A stretch of DNA of 64,000 nt from Blepharisma stoltei (Eukaryota > Ciliophora > Heterotrichea > Heterotrichida > Blepharismidae), in the NCBI GenBank assembly GCA_914767885.1, contig CAJZBQ010000009.1, positions 62,001 to 126,000 on the forward strand, in the 5' to 3' direction. Positions 35,300 to 44,869 of this stretch are shown piece after piece. The notes under the pieces are model-generated. The model saw nothing but the letters and a program-made list of their open reading frames with translations, searched no databases and was not told the origin of the DNA. Within the stretch, counting starts at the first letter, position 1, and each line of letters begins with the position of its first letter. The translations under genes and the position numbers were made by a program.

Positions 35300-36359
35300 A
35301 TGAAATTTGTTGTCTTAATTGTTCTGTTCTCCCTGGGAGTTCTCAGCTTTGAAATACCTAGCCAGATCTAACTTAAATTAACAGATGGCGATAGCCTAGT
35401 TGTAACGCAGTCAGGATCTCCCATAAGGAAGATTCAACCGCTTTGTGACCGTAATTTCCACCAGGGATGGCAGTGTCTCCTCCTTGCCTTCCGGCTCCAG
35501 TGTTGGGTGGCAATCTTTAGACTTCTGCGGACTTGCTTGAGGCTGAGGGGATACACAAAAACCCAAAAAATGGGTTGTCGGTCGACCATTGGCAAAAGTG
35601 GAAATTTTGTTAACTAGGGTGTAACTCTTGGCTTTACGCTGGAAAATTTGCCCGATTGGTATAGGCATTACCTGTAGACTGGCTGGGCATCTCCTTTCCA
35701 ACATCTGAGTCTCTCTTCCCTTGAGGTAAAAATACTGAATTGCTTATCTAGCCTAGCTATCATCCTCTGAGTTGGCAAAAACTTGCTAGATATAATTTAA
35801 ATACTCAAAGGAATTGGTATAGCCTACTGCAAAGCGCTAAGACGTCATATTTAAACTACCTAGCCAAATCAAGGTCACAGATCCAGCAGAAGAAGCCCTC
35901 GACGCCAGTACCTTCCCTAAAAACCCAGTAAAAATCCTTGGAAATTTCACCTTGGGTGTCGCCCAAGGTCTCCAAACCAAGCTATCTCCTCTCTCAAAAT
36001 GCTATAACAACACTGCTCTTTTGCATCCAGGCTTTGAAGCAGTAGCCCAAATGGCCATTAAGTGTGCATTATTCAACTTCACTGCTTGCAACGATGTCCC
36101 AGCCATGCTGACCTTATTCAACACAAAAGTGGAAACAGTTTACACTTCTTGCAAATTGGCAACTTTGATATCTGATATTGAAGGTCTTAAGGATCCTCAA
36201 ACTTTCAGCGAATTTATGGTCAGATTTTACTTGAAAAAGAGCGCTATAACTGCTAACAATGATAAGATGGTCACTTATTTCAAGGCAGGGCAATACCTCG
36301 AAGCAGGACAAATGCTTGGCACTAATTTGCGCCTATTGTTCAGCTTCACAGTAAGTTAA
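35300..36359 (+). CDS. secreted protein of unknown function
   Basis: 185 residues after removing a 502-bp retroposon. A clear signal peptide (MKFVVLIVLFSLGVLS) is followed by a helical, Cys-containing domain (SKCYNNTALLHP, KCALFNFTACNDVP, SCKLATLISDIEGL). No family recognised. The insertion lies just after the signal peptide and its 13-bp target duplication restores EIPSQIKVTDP. The higher C content of the 3' half suggests strong expression or different codon use, but that is only an impression. Confidence 0.75.
35369..35870 (-). mobile_element. 502-bp retroposon after the signal peptide
   Basis: 13-bp target duplication ACCTAGCCAGATC / ACCTAGCCAAATC (one mismatch). Minus orientation, with the left (3') end TTAATTTAAGTTA. 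It contains TA in the duplication. Shares internal sequence with the 56.4-kb copy. Confidence 0.85.
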
Positions 36360-36386
36360 AAATTTCATATAAATAAGCCTTAATAA

Positions 36387-36989
36387 ATGAATAGTGATGA
36401 ATCACTAAACCCAGTCTTAGTTTTGAGCGATAGCGATGAGGATGAGGCGAGCATGTATTTGAGGAGCGTCATGAATGAGGCTAAAGATTATGAAGAAAAA
36501 AGCATTTACATTGAGGAAAGCATGGATTGTGAGCAAAATATGATGTCTGAAAGCCAAATCCCGAAGGATTTTGTGCTAAATTTAACAAATGAACAAATAG
36601 AAAAAATCAACCAAGACTTCAGAAAATTAAGGGAGTATTTGTTTCAATGGAAACAGAATGCAATAGAAAACGAAACCAAGCCGAATAAGGAAGAATGGAG
36701 AAACTTCATGATGAATAATGATCCTTTGTTAGACAAAATCAAAGAAATTGACCATGTGACTACTCTAAAGCTAGTTAAATGGCTATCAGATTGAGTTGAA
36801 AATGATTTTGAAAATCTTGGGAAATGAGTTTACGCTATTTTGGCGAATTTAGAAGAACCTTTATCTCCTGACACAGCTTATTTTTTAAACAAAATTATGA
36901 TCACTTGCATCAATAACTCTCCAAAGCCTCTATCCTTATTGTGCATTTGTTTAATCACTACCTTTTTTGGCCAAAAGCTCCATTCCTAA
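36387..36989 (+). CDS. GEMIN2: GEMIN2/Brr1-like SMN-complex protein
   Basis: 200 residues; TGA encodes Trp twice (LSDWVEND, LGKWVYAI). Helical, with FRKLREYLFQWKQNA, W-FM spacing (EEWRNFMMNNDPLLDKI), VTTLKLVKWLSDW and a C-terminal hydrophobic helical bundle: the Gemin2 order, but shorter than animal proteins. Known role: Sm-ring assembly on snRNAs. Stops 8 bp before the stop of the next, convergent gene. Confidence 0.6.
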
Positions 36990-36997
36990 TTACAAAT

Positions 36998-37813
36998 TTA
37001 ATCGTATTTAATTCTTTTTGATTTATATTTGTCATCCTCTTCAAATTTCTCCACAAATTTTCTTTTCAAGTTTTCATTTTTCTGCTTATATGCTGAATAG
37101 TTAGGCTGGGAATACAGCAAATCTAAATTGCTTTGTGAATACCTCATTTCTTTTAAAATTAAATTTTCTTTTTCTTCTGAGTTCAGCTGTGGAGTTTCCA
37201 ATTTTGTGGACTCTGATTTGATTTTTACTTCAGTTCAGCTGGTGTCGCGAATTCTTTTACCTGATGCTAAAAGCTTCACACGCTTCGCAGACTTCATAAT
37301 GGCTTCTTCAAGACTGATTTGTGAGCATGTAGGTGTAGAAATGATTGGTTCAAAAGGGGATTTTATGATATTGATAGGGGAATTTTCTGAAAATAAGGTA
37401 GTTGGACTGAAAATAGAAGACTGAGTAGAAATCGTCAAGGCCCTTCTTGAAACAGTTGATTGGTTTCTTATAAGATTAGGGACAGTTGGTGTGTTTATAG
37501 GAGTAAAATTAAGATTAGAAATTACTGGGTCTTCATGTATTATGGAAAGTATTGATCCTCGTGGACGAGCTGCTTTATAATTGCTATTTGGGATGCGCAA
37601 AGGCTTGAATTTTGAAATTTTTTGGCTAGATGATCTTTTCGCTCTTCCAGATTGAGAAATATATGATTTTGGGTTTGTTGGCTTAAATGATCTTAAAGGT
37701 GAAAGGCTCATAATCCTCGGGCCTGATTTTTCGTCATCTTTGTTGTCAATAATTTCAAAACTCAAATCTTCATTGAGAATTTGCTGATTGAAAGAATTTA
37801 AATTTGAATCCAT
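36998..37813 (-). CDS. basic, mostly disordered protein
   Basis: 271 residues, with one TGA-coded Trp joining the two halves (RDTSWTEVK). Rich in Ser, Lys, Pro and Asn; the end is a Lys/Arg helix (NLKRKFVEKFEEDDKYKSKR). No domain recognised. It may be a nuclear or cytoskeletal adaptor; no better call is justified. Confidence 0.65.
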
Positions 37814-37939
37814 TTATTATGAATAGTCACTAAGCTGAACTTTTATTAATTCCTTTAATTGACAAATAGTCAGTATTAAGATTAATGATAAAATAACTCT
37901 TTAAAATACACTTTTAAATAACAGATGTATATAAATATA

Positions 37940-39079
37940 TTATTGAATAGTGCATCTTTTTGACTGGGACTGAAGTGGAGGCAAAGAGTACTCATCAGCA
38001 TTAAAAACTTCTTTGTCAGTATCTCTGAGCTCTTCAAGCTCATACTTGAGTTCTTCTATTTCTTGCTGATTAAATTTAAACTGTTCTTTCGCCATCTTAT
38101 AAGGATTATCGAATTGTGCACAAAAGGCTTCTGGATTAATCCCAGTACTTGAGATTAAAATTGAATTCGACAACTGACTTACAGTCGCTATTTTTACGCC
38201 TCCTTCATTTCTTAATTCAGCTATCTTTCTCTCAGCTTTAATGTTAGTTTTTTCAAGCTCCCTTATTTCTGCTTTTAGTCTATCAATTTTCAATGTCAGT
38301 TCTACTTCATTTGAGCTCACCACAATATTTGCTTCCTGTATCTTATCCTCTTCTGCCTTTTTTATTTGTTCTTCTACAGTTTTATTATCAGCCCTACAAG
38401 CATCAATTTTTTCTTTTAAATCTTCTCTATTAACTCTCTCTGTCGCAGTTTGCAGTTTAAGGTCTTCGATTTCTTCTTTATACTGAGCTATTTTCATCTC
38501 TTTTCCTTTCAAATGTAGCTGAAGCTCGACTACTTTGGATTCCAGCTTCATGATGACATCGTCCAGCTTCTCGATAGCATCTTCGACTTTTTCTTTTCTT
38601 TTTTGGTCTGATCGTAAGTTATGATTAATTTTGCCTTCTTCAATAAGGATTTTTGATTTGAGTTCTTTACACAAATCACGCTCTTTATTTAAAGCTTTTA
38701 TTTCTTCATCTACCTTTTCTTGTATAAACCTGATCTGTGCTTGAACATCCATAATTTCAAACTGAACTTTGCTTGTGATTTGTGTTTGGATGAACTGGGT
38801 ATAACAATTGTCACAGATTTTTAGAATTTCTCGCTTGACAGGCTCATAAATTTGCTGCATGGAGCATTTATTGCAGACCCCACGATAGCAAAACCCACAT
38901 GTGTATTTTTGATTGGAACCTAATAGACTAAAAGGAGATCCGCAGATTGTGCAAACTTTGTCTTTTTTGTAGGCAACTTTATCTGTTGTAGGGCTTGAAA
39001 GAGGAGTTAGATTTAAAAGATCAGAGGTTAGTGGAAGTGGACCTGCTTGTAAATCATCGTCCACGTTTTCTAGATTCAT
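37940..39079 (-). CDS. FYVE-like zinc-finger coiled-coil protein, uninterrupted paralog
   Basis: 379 residues in one exon. Zinc finger with CTICGSPFSLLG, CGFCYRGVCNKC and LKICDNCYTQF, then an extended coiled coil and a short tail ending PLQSQSKRCTIQ. About half of the zinc-finger positions are identical to the product of 32520-34600, 3.3 kb away on the other strand, so the pair is an inverted duplication. This copy carries no insertion. Confidence 0.85.
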   Translation of the reverse strand: MNLENVDDDLQAGPLPLTSDLLNLTPLSSPTTDKVAYKKDKVCTICGSPFSLLGSNQKYTCGFCYRGVCNKCSMQQIYEPVKREILKICDNCYTQFIQTQITSKVQFEIMDVQAQIRFIQEKVDEEIKALNKERDLCKELKSKILIEEGKINHNLRSDQKRKEKVEDAIEKLDDVIMKLESKVVELQLHLKGKEMKIAQYKEEIEDLKLQTATERVNREDLKEKIDACRADNKTVEEQIKKAEEDKIQEANIVVSSNEVELTLKIDRLKAEIRELEKTNIKAERKIAELRNEGGVKIATVSQLSNSILISSTGINPEAFCAQFDNPYKMAKEQFKFNQQEIEELKYELEELRDTDKEVFNADEYSLPPLQSQSKRCTIQ

Positions 39080-39222
39080 TTATGTTTATGAAAAATTCAG
39101 AAAATATTGCGAATTTTTTTTAGTAATTATAAAGCAAATTTAAATTATTCCTAACTCACATACTTATATATGAATAATATTAAAAAAAATAAAAAAATAA
39201 ATAATCGCTATATAGAAGTGGG

Positions 39223-41984
39223 CTAAGGCAAAATTCCATTTGTAAATCTCTGGAAAGAATCATACTTCACTGTCTTCCAGTTTTCAGCGGCGGTTAATAC
39301 TAAATCATTTATAAACGACAAGCATTGATCTTCATTTAAATTAAGCTGAAACCTTGACCTGAAATCCGAAATGGCTCTTGACGGGTGTTTAAAACATGGG
39401 AAATTTGTATGCTTCATCATATCCAATAAAAGTCTTAGCTTATCAAACTGCTTTCTCAAAGCCAAAAATCCTTGGAATAGCAAAACTTTAAAATATACAT
39501 ACATTTCGCTATCATAACCTCCCATGGCATCTATCATTTCTTTAGTTAATTTAAATGGAGCACTCTCAAAGTTAATGTTTCCACCAGGAGAATTAGTCAA
39601 AAAAAATCCAAAATCGATATGAATAATGTGACCTTTAGAGTCAAGCAAAATATTTCCATTATGCCTATCCTTTAAATTCAAAATATAGCATACTAATGAA
39701 TACCCTGCCATGCTCTCCACAAAATTTCTTTGAGCTTCCTCAAATGATGTATCCCAGGTCCTTGCAAAAAAGTCTCTTAAATTTGTATAATTTTTAGTAT
39801 TTTTTTTAATACTATGCAATGATACAGCATCAGGAACACATTCAATTAATCCTGAATTGTGTGAAACTATCAAGATATCATAAGGCCTTAAATAAATACT
39901 TAGTCCAGCCTCAAGGAAGATTTCTTTTGATTTTCTGATAATCTGCATTGCTAAGAGTTCTTGTCTTAAGTCGTCATGTCCTTTTACTATAACTGCTCTG
40001 GCATTTCAGGATTTATAATAACCGAATGCTGAACTGGCTTGAAGCCTTGCTTTGGTTTCTTCTCAGCTTTCTCCCCATGGGGTTTCTTCAGAACCATCAG
40101 ATCCAGCCATTGAAATAACATCTTGTCTGTCTTCTTTGTCAGGTCTAGCCTTTCTTGCATACTCTTCAAAACCAGCAAATCTTGCTTCATTTTTGTCAAT
40201 TAATGAGCTTTCCAGGTCTTCAACATTTAGACCTTCAATTATCTCAGATTTTGGGGCAACCTGAGGAGATGCGGGCTCAGTTTCGTTCAAATCATCTTCA
40301 TTGATATCGATGGTTTCTATAATAATTTTATATGGAACTCTTGCTTTGGTTTTGAAACATTTGCTTTCTTCGCTGGGAATGCTAACAATTTGCTCAATTT
40401 TTGAATCGGAGCCTTGAAATTCGATAGGAAGCACGATTCCTCTGTAGATTCTTTGGATATATAAGGATTTCTCTGATCTTTTATATCAAAATCTTGTATC
40501 TTTTATTCAAGTATCGACATTTTGTATATCTCTTTTCAAGTGAAAATAATTTTTAATAATAATGATATAATTTCCTAAATTTAATTAAAAGCTAGTTACG
40601 AGTATTTTAATAATAAAGTATGTATGCTTACATAACCTAGAATATATGCCCTAAGCATTGAGTCTTTTTCATCGTTCGGAACTCCTATTAATGTTATCGA
40701 AATTTTTGCCAAAGTATTTGCGAGTTTATGCTGATCAGTGAAATACTCACTCTATCCACTTTAATAGCAATCAAAAACATAGAAAAAAAACCTTTAAAGC
40801 AAAAAAATTTTTAACTTAAAATACTTTTATGTAGAATTAATAATTCTTAATTCGTTATTATGCTTATCAAAAAGCCCATTGTATTTCCCGAAGGACTACC
40901 TCCACCTGTAAAGTTTCCTTCACCTGCTTGCCAGTTCGCGCACAATCTCACAAAGGTTGCTTCTACTGAGATGAGGCTTGCAGTTGCTATGGTTGGTGAA
41001 TGGGTTGCCGCGCATCCCTTTATAGAAAATTCAAAATGCTTGAATTTTCTAATTGACTCTTGGCAAAAATGGAAATATGAAGCCCAGGGCAAAACTTCTG
41101 GTCCACACTGGGAGAACAGTCCCGATATGCAATAAAGCTTATCTGTAGCTCTGCTGGGAAATCCCTTTCCAGCTCTCGGACCATTTCCTCTGAGGCAAAA
41201 AATATTGATCTGGATGGAGTAAAGTGCCTTAACATTACGCTTTACCAAACCAAGTACGGCTTGGCCGGATATAAATTCCGAACACCAGCCTCCTTTCCCG
41301 TGGCCTATCCCGATGTGCTAAAGGAACCAGATGCACGTGTCAAGAGGGTTTTTGGATTTCCATGCCATTTTAATGTATAAAATATTTTTATTTATAATTA
41401 ATAATTGCTATAATAAGACCTCTGACTAATAATATTTTCATTCTTAACATAATTTATAAATTTTTCTTTTAAAGATTTGCAAAGCAAGATTTTCAATTTC
41501 TCTTAAAAGAGGGGGAGTCAGCTCTTGCTCTCTTATGAATTAGTAATTCTTCCTCAGTCTCAGCTATATTTAGTGCAAATAAATGAGGTGGCTGATATCC
41601 AGAACTTCTTCTATGCCTTTGACCATCTACTATAGCTTTTTCCAAGCTGTGAATGATATGCTCAAGCTTCTTTACAAATTGATTTTGGCAATCTAATAAA
41701 TTCGCTTGTAGCAGCCAGTACAGCTTGACAGCAAAAAAGTGGTTTTTTATTGCTGTGTCAAGGAAAAAAGATGTATATGACTCGCAATCTTCTCTTTGTA
41801 TCGAAATGTTGACGAGCTGTGGTAAAAAATTGACGACTTGATCGGATGGAAAATCATAGAGTCTGTTTATAAGAAAATCCTGGACTCCGCGAGACTCATT
41901 TTTATGCAGATAGCCAAGAATATATTCAATCGAGGTGTCTTCACCAGAAAATAAAGAAGGAATCGAACTTGGAGAGTCACTCAT
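39223..41984 (-). CDS. PI4KB: type III phosphatidylinositol 4-kinase beta-like
   Basis: 605 residues after removing insertions of 185 and 759 bp. The N-terminal helical lipid-kinase-unique domain (LINRLYDFPSDQVVNFLPQL ... KLYWLLQANL) is followed by a Ser/Arg linker, then NTLAKISITLIGVPNDEKD, LRAYIQRIYRGIVLPIEF, KARVPYKIIIETID and the catalytic domain: VIVKGHDDLRQELLAMQII, NLKDRHNGNILLDSKGHIIH, IDFGFFLTNSPGG and the PI4K C-terminal box. TGA is Trp at PWGESWEET and KSWNAR; reading these TGAs as stops gives false frames. Known role: PI4P production at the Golgi and endosomes. All kinase motifs are intact. Shorter than the human protein because the linker is reduced. Confidence 0.93.
40460..40644. 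mobile_element. 185-bp TA-bounded IES in the PI4K linker
   Basis: TA at 40458-40459 and 40643-40644 (TATAT on both sides). Removal gives MLRAYIQRIYRGIVLPIEF, matching the family LRxxLxxIN-LP pattern. Shorter TA joins exist but fit the family less well. Confidence 0.75.
40722..41480. mobile_element. 759-bp IES without TA junction, with nested retroposon
   Basis: Direct repeat ATTTGC (40716-40721 and 41475-41480), in the same phase on both sides. Removal joins KSCFAN to TLAKISITL. No left-hand TA in the correct phase precedes the stop. The retroposon at 40831-41391 lies inside. Confidence 0.75.
40831..41391 (-). mobile_element. 561-bp retroposon nested in an IES
   Basis: 13-bp target duplication AAAATACTTTTAT / AAAATATTTTTAT (one mismatch). 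Minus orientation, 5' end TTATACATTAAAATGGCATG. It contains the GC-rich body typical of the family. Confidence 0.85.
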
Positions 41985-42108
41985 CCGTGATAATAAATTT
42001 CTATTTAATCAGAGTCTATATTAAACTCATAAAAATTTTCATTAATTTTGAATAGCTTGGAAAATATTGTATAGTCTAACTAGGTTAAGAAATTAGCCTT
42101 CATAAGAC

Positions 42109-44501
42109 TTAAATATCATCGATATTAAAATCTTCGTGAACTTGCATGCGAGACATTAAGTCAACAGCTACCTTTACTTCAGTCTCGTTTACAGGCTCTT
42201 TAACTTGCTCTTCAGCTGGCTTTGCGGTCTTAGCTTGCTCTTCAAGCTGCTGTTGAATAATTTGCTGCTGAATTGCAATTTTATCTTCTTTTTGTTCTTC
42301 TTTTACTCCTTCTCCTTCTCCTTCTTCTTCTTCTTCTTCTGATTCACATTCAGCGTTTTGTAATCAAGTTAAAAAATCCGTAGCACATCTTTTCATTGTT
42401 TCCAGAAAATCTGCATTATAAATAATTGAAGACTCATTAAACACAGCTTCGTCTTCTGACCATGACGTTAAGAATTCCTCACTCCCTCCTCAATTAGCGA
42501 CAAAACGATTTGGAAAATTTTTTCTATTTCTTGGGCAAAAGCCCCCCTCCGTGAAGCAAACAAAAATTTTTTATGAAAAAATATTTAGGTATATAATGAT
42601 AATCAGTATAATGAAATCTGTTGAAATTTAAATAGTTTGCATTTTAAAACATAATTTTACAAATTAAGTGAACTTTTGCTCTCCAATTTTGCGAGTTGGG
42701 ATTTTTTTAAAAAATAAATTTACTATTTAGTTTATATTTAAATTTTTTAAAATAAAAAAAATTGATACTTCTTGAGCGAACAAGAGCGTTTTACTCATGG
42801 AGAATGAGCTAGTAAAAATGTCATTTTCATATAAAGCCATCAATACTCTTGACACTTTACTGTGGAAGCTCTCATCAGGAATATAAATAACTGATAAAGC
42901 CATTAACAGCTCCTCAGGATATGCCTCGGATTGTGACTTTAATATAAAGATCTTTGCCGGATCTTGCAACAATCTGAGTAAATTAAGTCCGAAAATGGAT
43001 TTCAAGGTTATATAAACGCGTAAATCAGGCTCAATGCTGTTACTCCCACTCCTTTATTGAGTATTATTTTGTTTGCTCATGAATGATTTAATCTATTTTT
43101 AAAATAATTTATATAAATTTATAGCTTTTAAAAAAATCTAATTTGCAGTAAAAATTATTTAATTTAAAAATCCATGTTTTAGAATCTAAGTAAATCAATA
43201 GAATTAGGAGAGATTTTCGTTAGAATTATTATCATTATATATTAAGTATTTGTTATAAAATATTTTTTTGCTCGCCCATAAAGGGTAATGATTTGTTCAT
43301 CCACTAATGAGGATTTAGCAATAAACTTACACTTAGCAGGCTATAGAAAAGCTCCCTGTCGGATCGGAGGATCCTTATTCCCTTTCATAAAGCTGCACTC
43401 ATCTGCTTTGCCGACAATCATCTCATGACCTTCAAAGTCTTGCTCCTAACAGACAGGGACCTGCACATACTCCTGACAGTCAGAAAATTTGTTTCACAGT
43501 GCCGTAAGCCAACGGTGTTTTTTGGCTTCTAGAAAATTAGAAAAACAAATTTTGTGGTCACCTGTTGGCTAAGATGAAAATTCGTAAACCCTGGACACAA
43601 TGCCTGGTATCGTGCTGGGAACGTTCCCTATCGACCAGGAGGAATCTCACTGGTATTGCTGAGGCACTCCTTTCTAACTCCATCTTACTCCAAGGTAAAG
43701 CTTTGGTTTGGGATGTGAGTCTGCGGTCAGCAACCCGGACATTCGCCCACCAAACCAAGTAAGACATGGCCTGATACACATACCAAACGCCAAAACTCCC
43801 TTAGTTCTCCCCAGCTACAGTCGTTAGATGTTGGGTTGTTTCACCCCACCATTTTTATATCCATATTTAGCAATGCAAATATTATTTATATGCTCACTTA
43901 TTTTTTCAGGTGCTTCTTCTATATGGTGAGAAATTCTTTCTATAGCTTCTAAAACATCAGGATGATCAAGGGTTATTTTTTCTTCTGTTTCTTCCTCCTT
44001 TTTCCTTTTCGAGACTTTTTTCTTGCCTGTTACTTTTTTTTCGCTAGCAGCTGGCGGCTTTTCTTCAGTCCTGGGATGATGTTTGAGTATGAAGTTGCTG
44101 ATTTTGTGAGACATATCCATTGGCTTTACATTGCCACAAGCTTTGCAGTCAGAGATTAAATTATTCCTCTTAAACCGATAGGTAATTTCTGGGTAATGAC
44201 ACTTGGAACATAACACAAATTTTTCGATGAACTGGTCTAGCAGCTTTTGAAGATCTTCTCTACGGAAGGTACCTTTAAGAATTGCTTTATTTTCAGACTC
44301 TTTGTACTCAGCACTGGCTCCTAATTCGGCAGCAAAAAATCTCAGGGGATACTCAGTTGGGACATTCAAGTATTTTGACACATCTGAAAGGTTTACAAGC
44401 TTTGTTTTCACGCCATTGCCACGACTTTCACCTGTTATTTGTAAAGCTGGCATTTTATAGCGATAGCTTGGATCGTCGATGTAAGAGGGTATGTTCAGCA
44501 T
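42109..44501 (-). CDS. EIF5: translation initiation factor eIF5
   Basis: 421 residues after removing insertions of 552, 245 and about 330 bp. The N-terminal GAP domain has a start typical of eIF5 (MLNIPSYIDDPSYRYKMPAL), VVNxxDVSKYL-type PTEYPLRFFAAELG, and a C2-C2 zinc finger (CSKCHYPEI, CKACGNVKPMD). A Lys-rich linker follows, then the HEAT-like W2 domain (LLRLLQDPAKIFILK ... EEFLTSWSEDEAVFN ... CATDFLTWLQNAE) with the acidic box EEEEEEEGEGEG. Here the C-terminus extends about 80 residues beyond the W2 domain (QQQ-rich, then an acidic/hydrophobic end). Known role: activation of eIF2 GTP hydrolysis at the start codon. A TGA codes Trp in LTWLQ. Confidence 0.93.
42481..42810. mobile_element. 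330-bp MITE insertion in the eIF5 W2 domain
   Basis: Ends CTCACTCCCTCCTCAATTAG and the complement of CTCATGGAGAATGAGCTAG are diverged C/G-tract MITE ends. Joining ACT to GAG preserves frame and the W2 sequence (DIFTEEFLTSW). No TA sits on the right side in the correct phase. Confidence 0.65.
43043..43287. mobile_element. 245-bp TA-bounded MITE IES in eIF5
   Basis: TA at 43041-43042 and 43286-43287. Ends CTCCCACTCCTTTATTGAG and CCCATAAAGGG. Removal joins VDEQII to NSIEPDLRVYI. Confidence 0.8.
43323..43874 (-). mobile_element. 552-bp retroposon in eIF5
   Basis: 10-bp target duplication ATTTAGCAAT (43313-43322, 43865-43874), which includes TA. Minus orientation, 5' end TATAAAAATGGTGGGG. Removal joins NNICIAK to SSLVDEQ. 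Confidence 0.85.
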
Positions 44502-44869
44502 TTTATATCCTTACAAAAGAATTGCTAAGATAAGAGCTTTGTGAGGTAAAAATAAACTATAAAGAAATAATATTTAGTAAATTTAATTAATAGCTAAAAA
44601 ATCGTCAAAAGATTTATTGAAATTTGATAAATTGACTGCTAGAGATTCAAATTTGCATTGGAAAATTTCTCTGTGTTTCTAATTTTTTTTTGTGTAGAAC
44701 AAATTAATTTAAAATAAATTATGATGAGAAGAATATAAAATTAAAGATAAAGAAAAAATATAATCATAAAGCATCATCATCTCATATTTTTTGATCGATG
44801 TAAGCTTTTATATTATAAAAATGATGAAAGAAATTTATGTGAAGCTTTAAAATAATTTTCTTGATTTTA
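44502..44869. other. eIF5 upstream region
   Basis: 368 AT-rich bp between the eIF5 start and the stop of the next gene, both on the minus strand. I see nothing in it beyond A/T runs. Confidence 0.5.

Noticed and set aside
39987..40199. A frameshift or unusual 13-nt intron just before the PI4K catalytic domain
   Set aside because: It came from reading a neighbouring frame. The correct frame passes two TGA Trp codons and gives PWGESWEETKARLQ to VIVKGHDDLRQE without a break.
40549..40604. A 56-bp IES in the PI4K gene
   Set aside because: It keeps the frame, but the larger 40460-40644 removal matches the PI4KB family (LRAYIQRIYRGIVLPIEF) much better.
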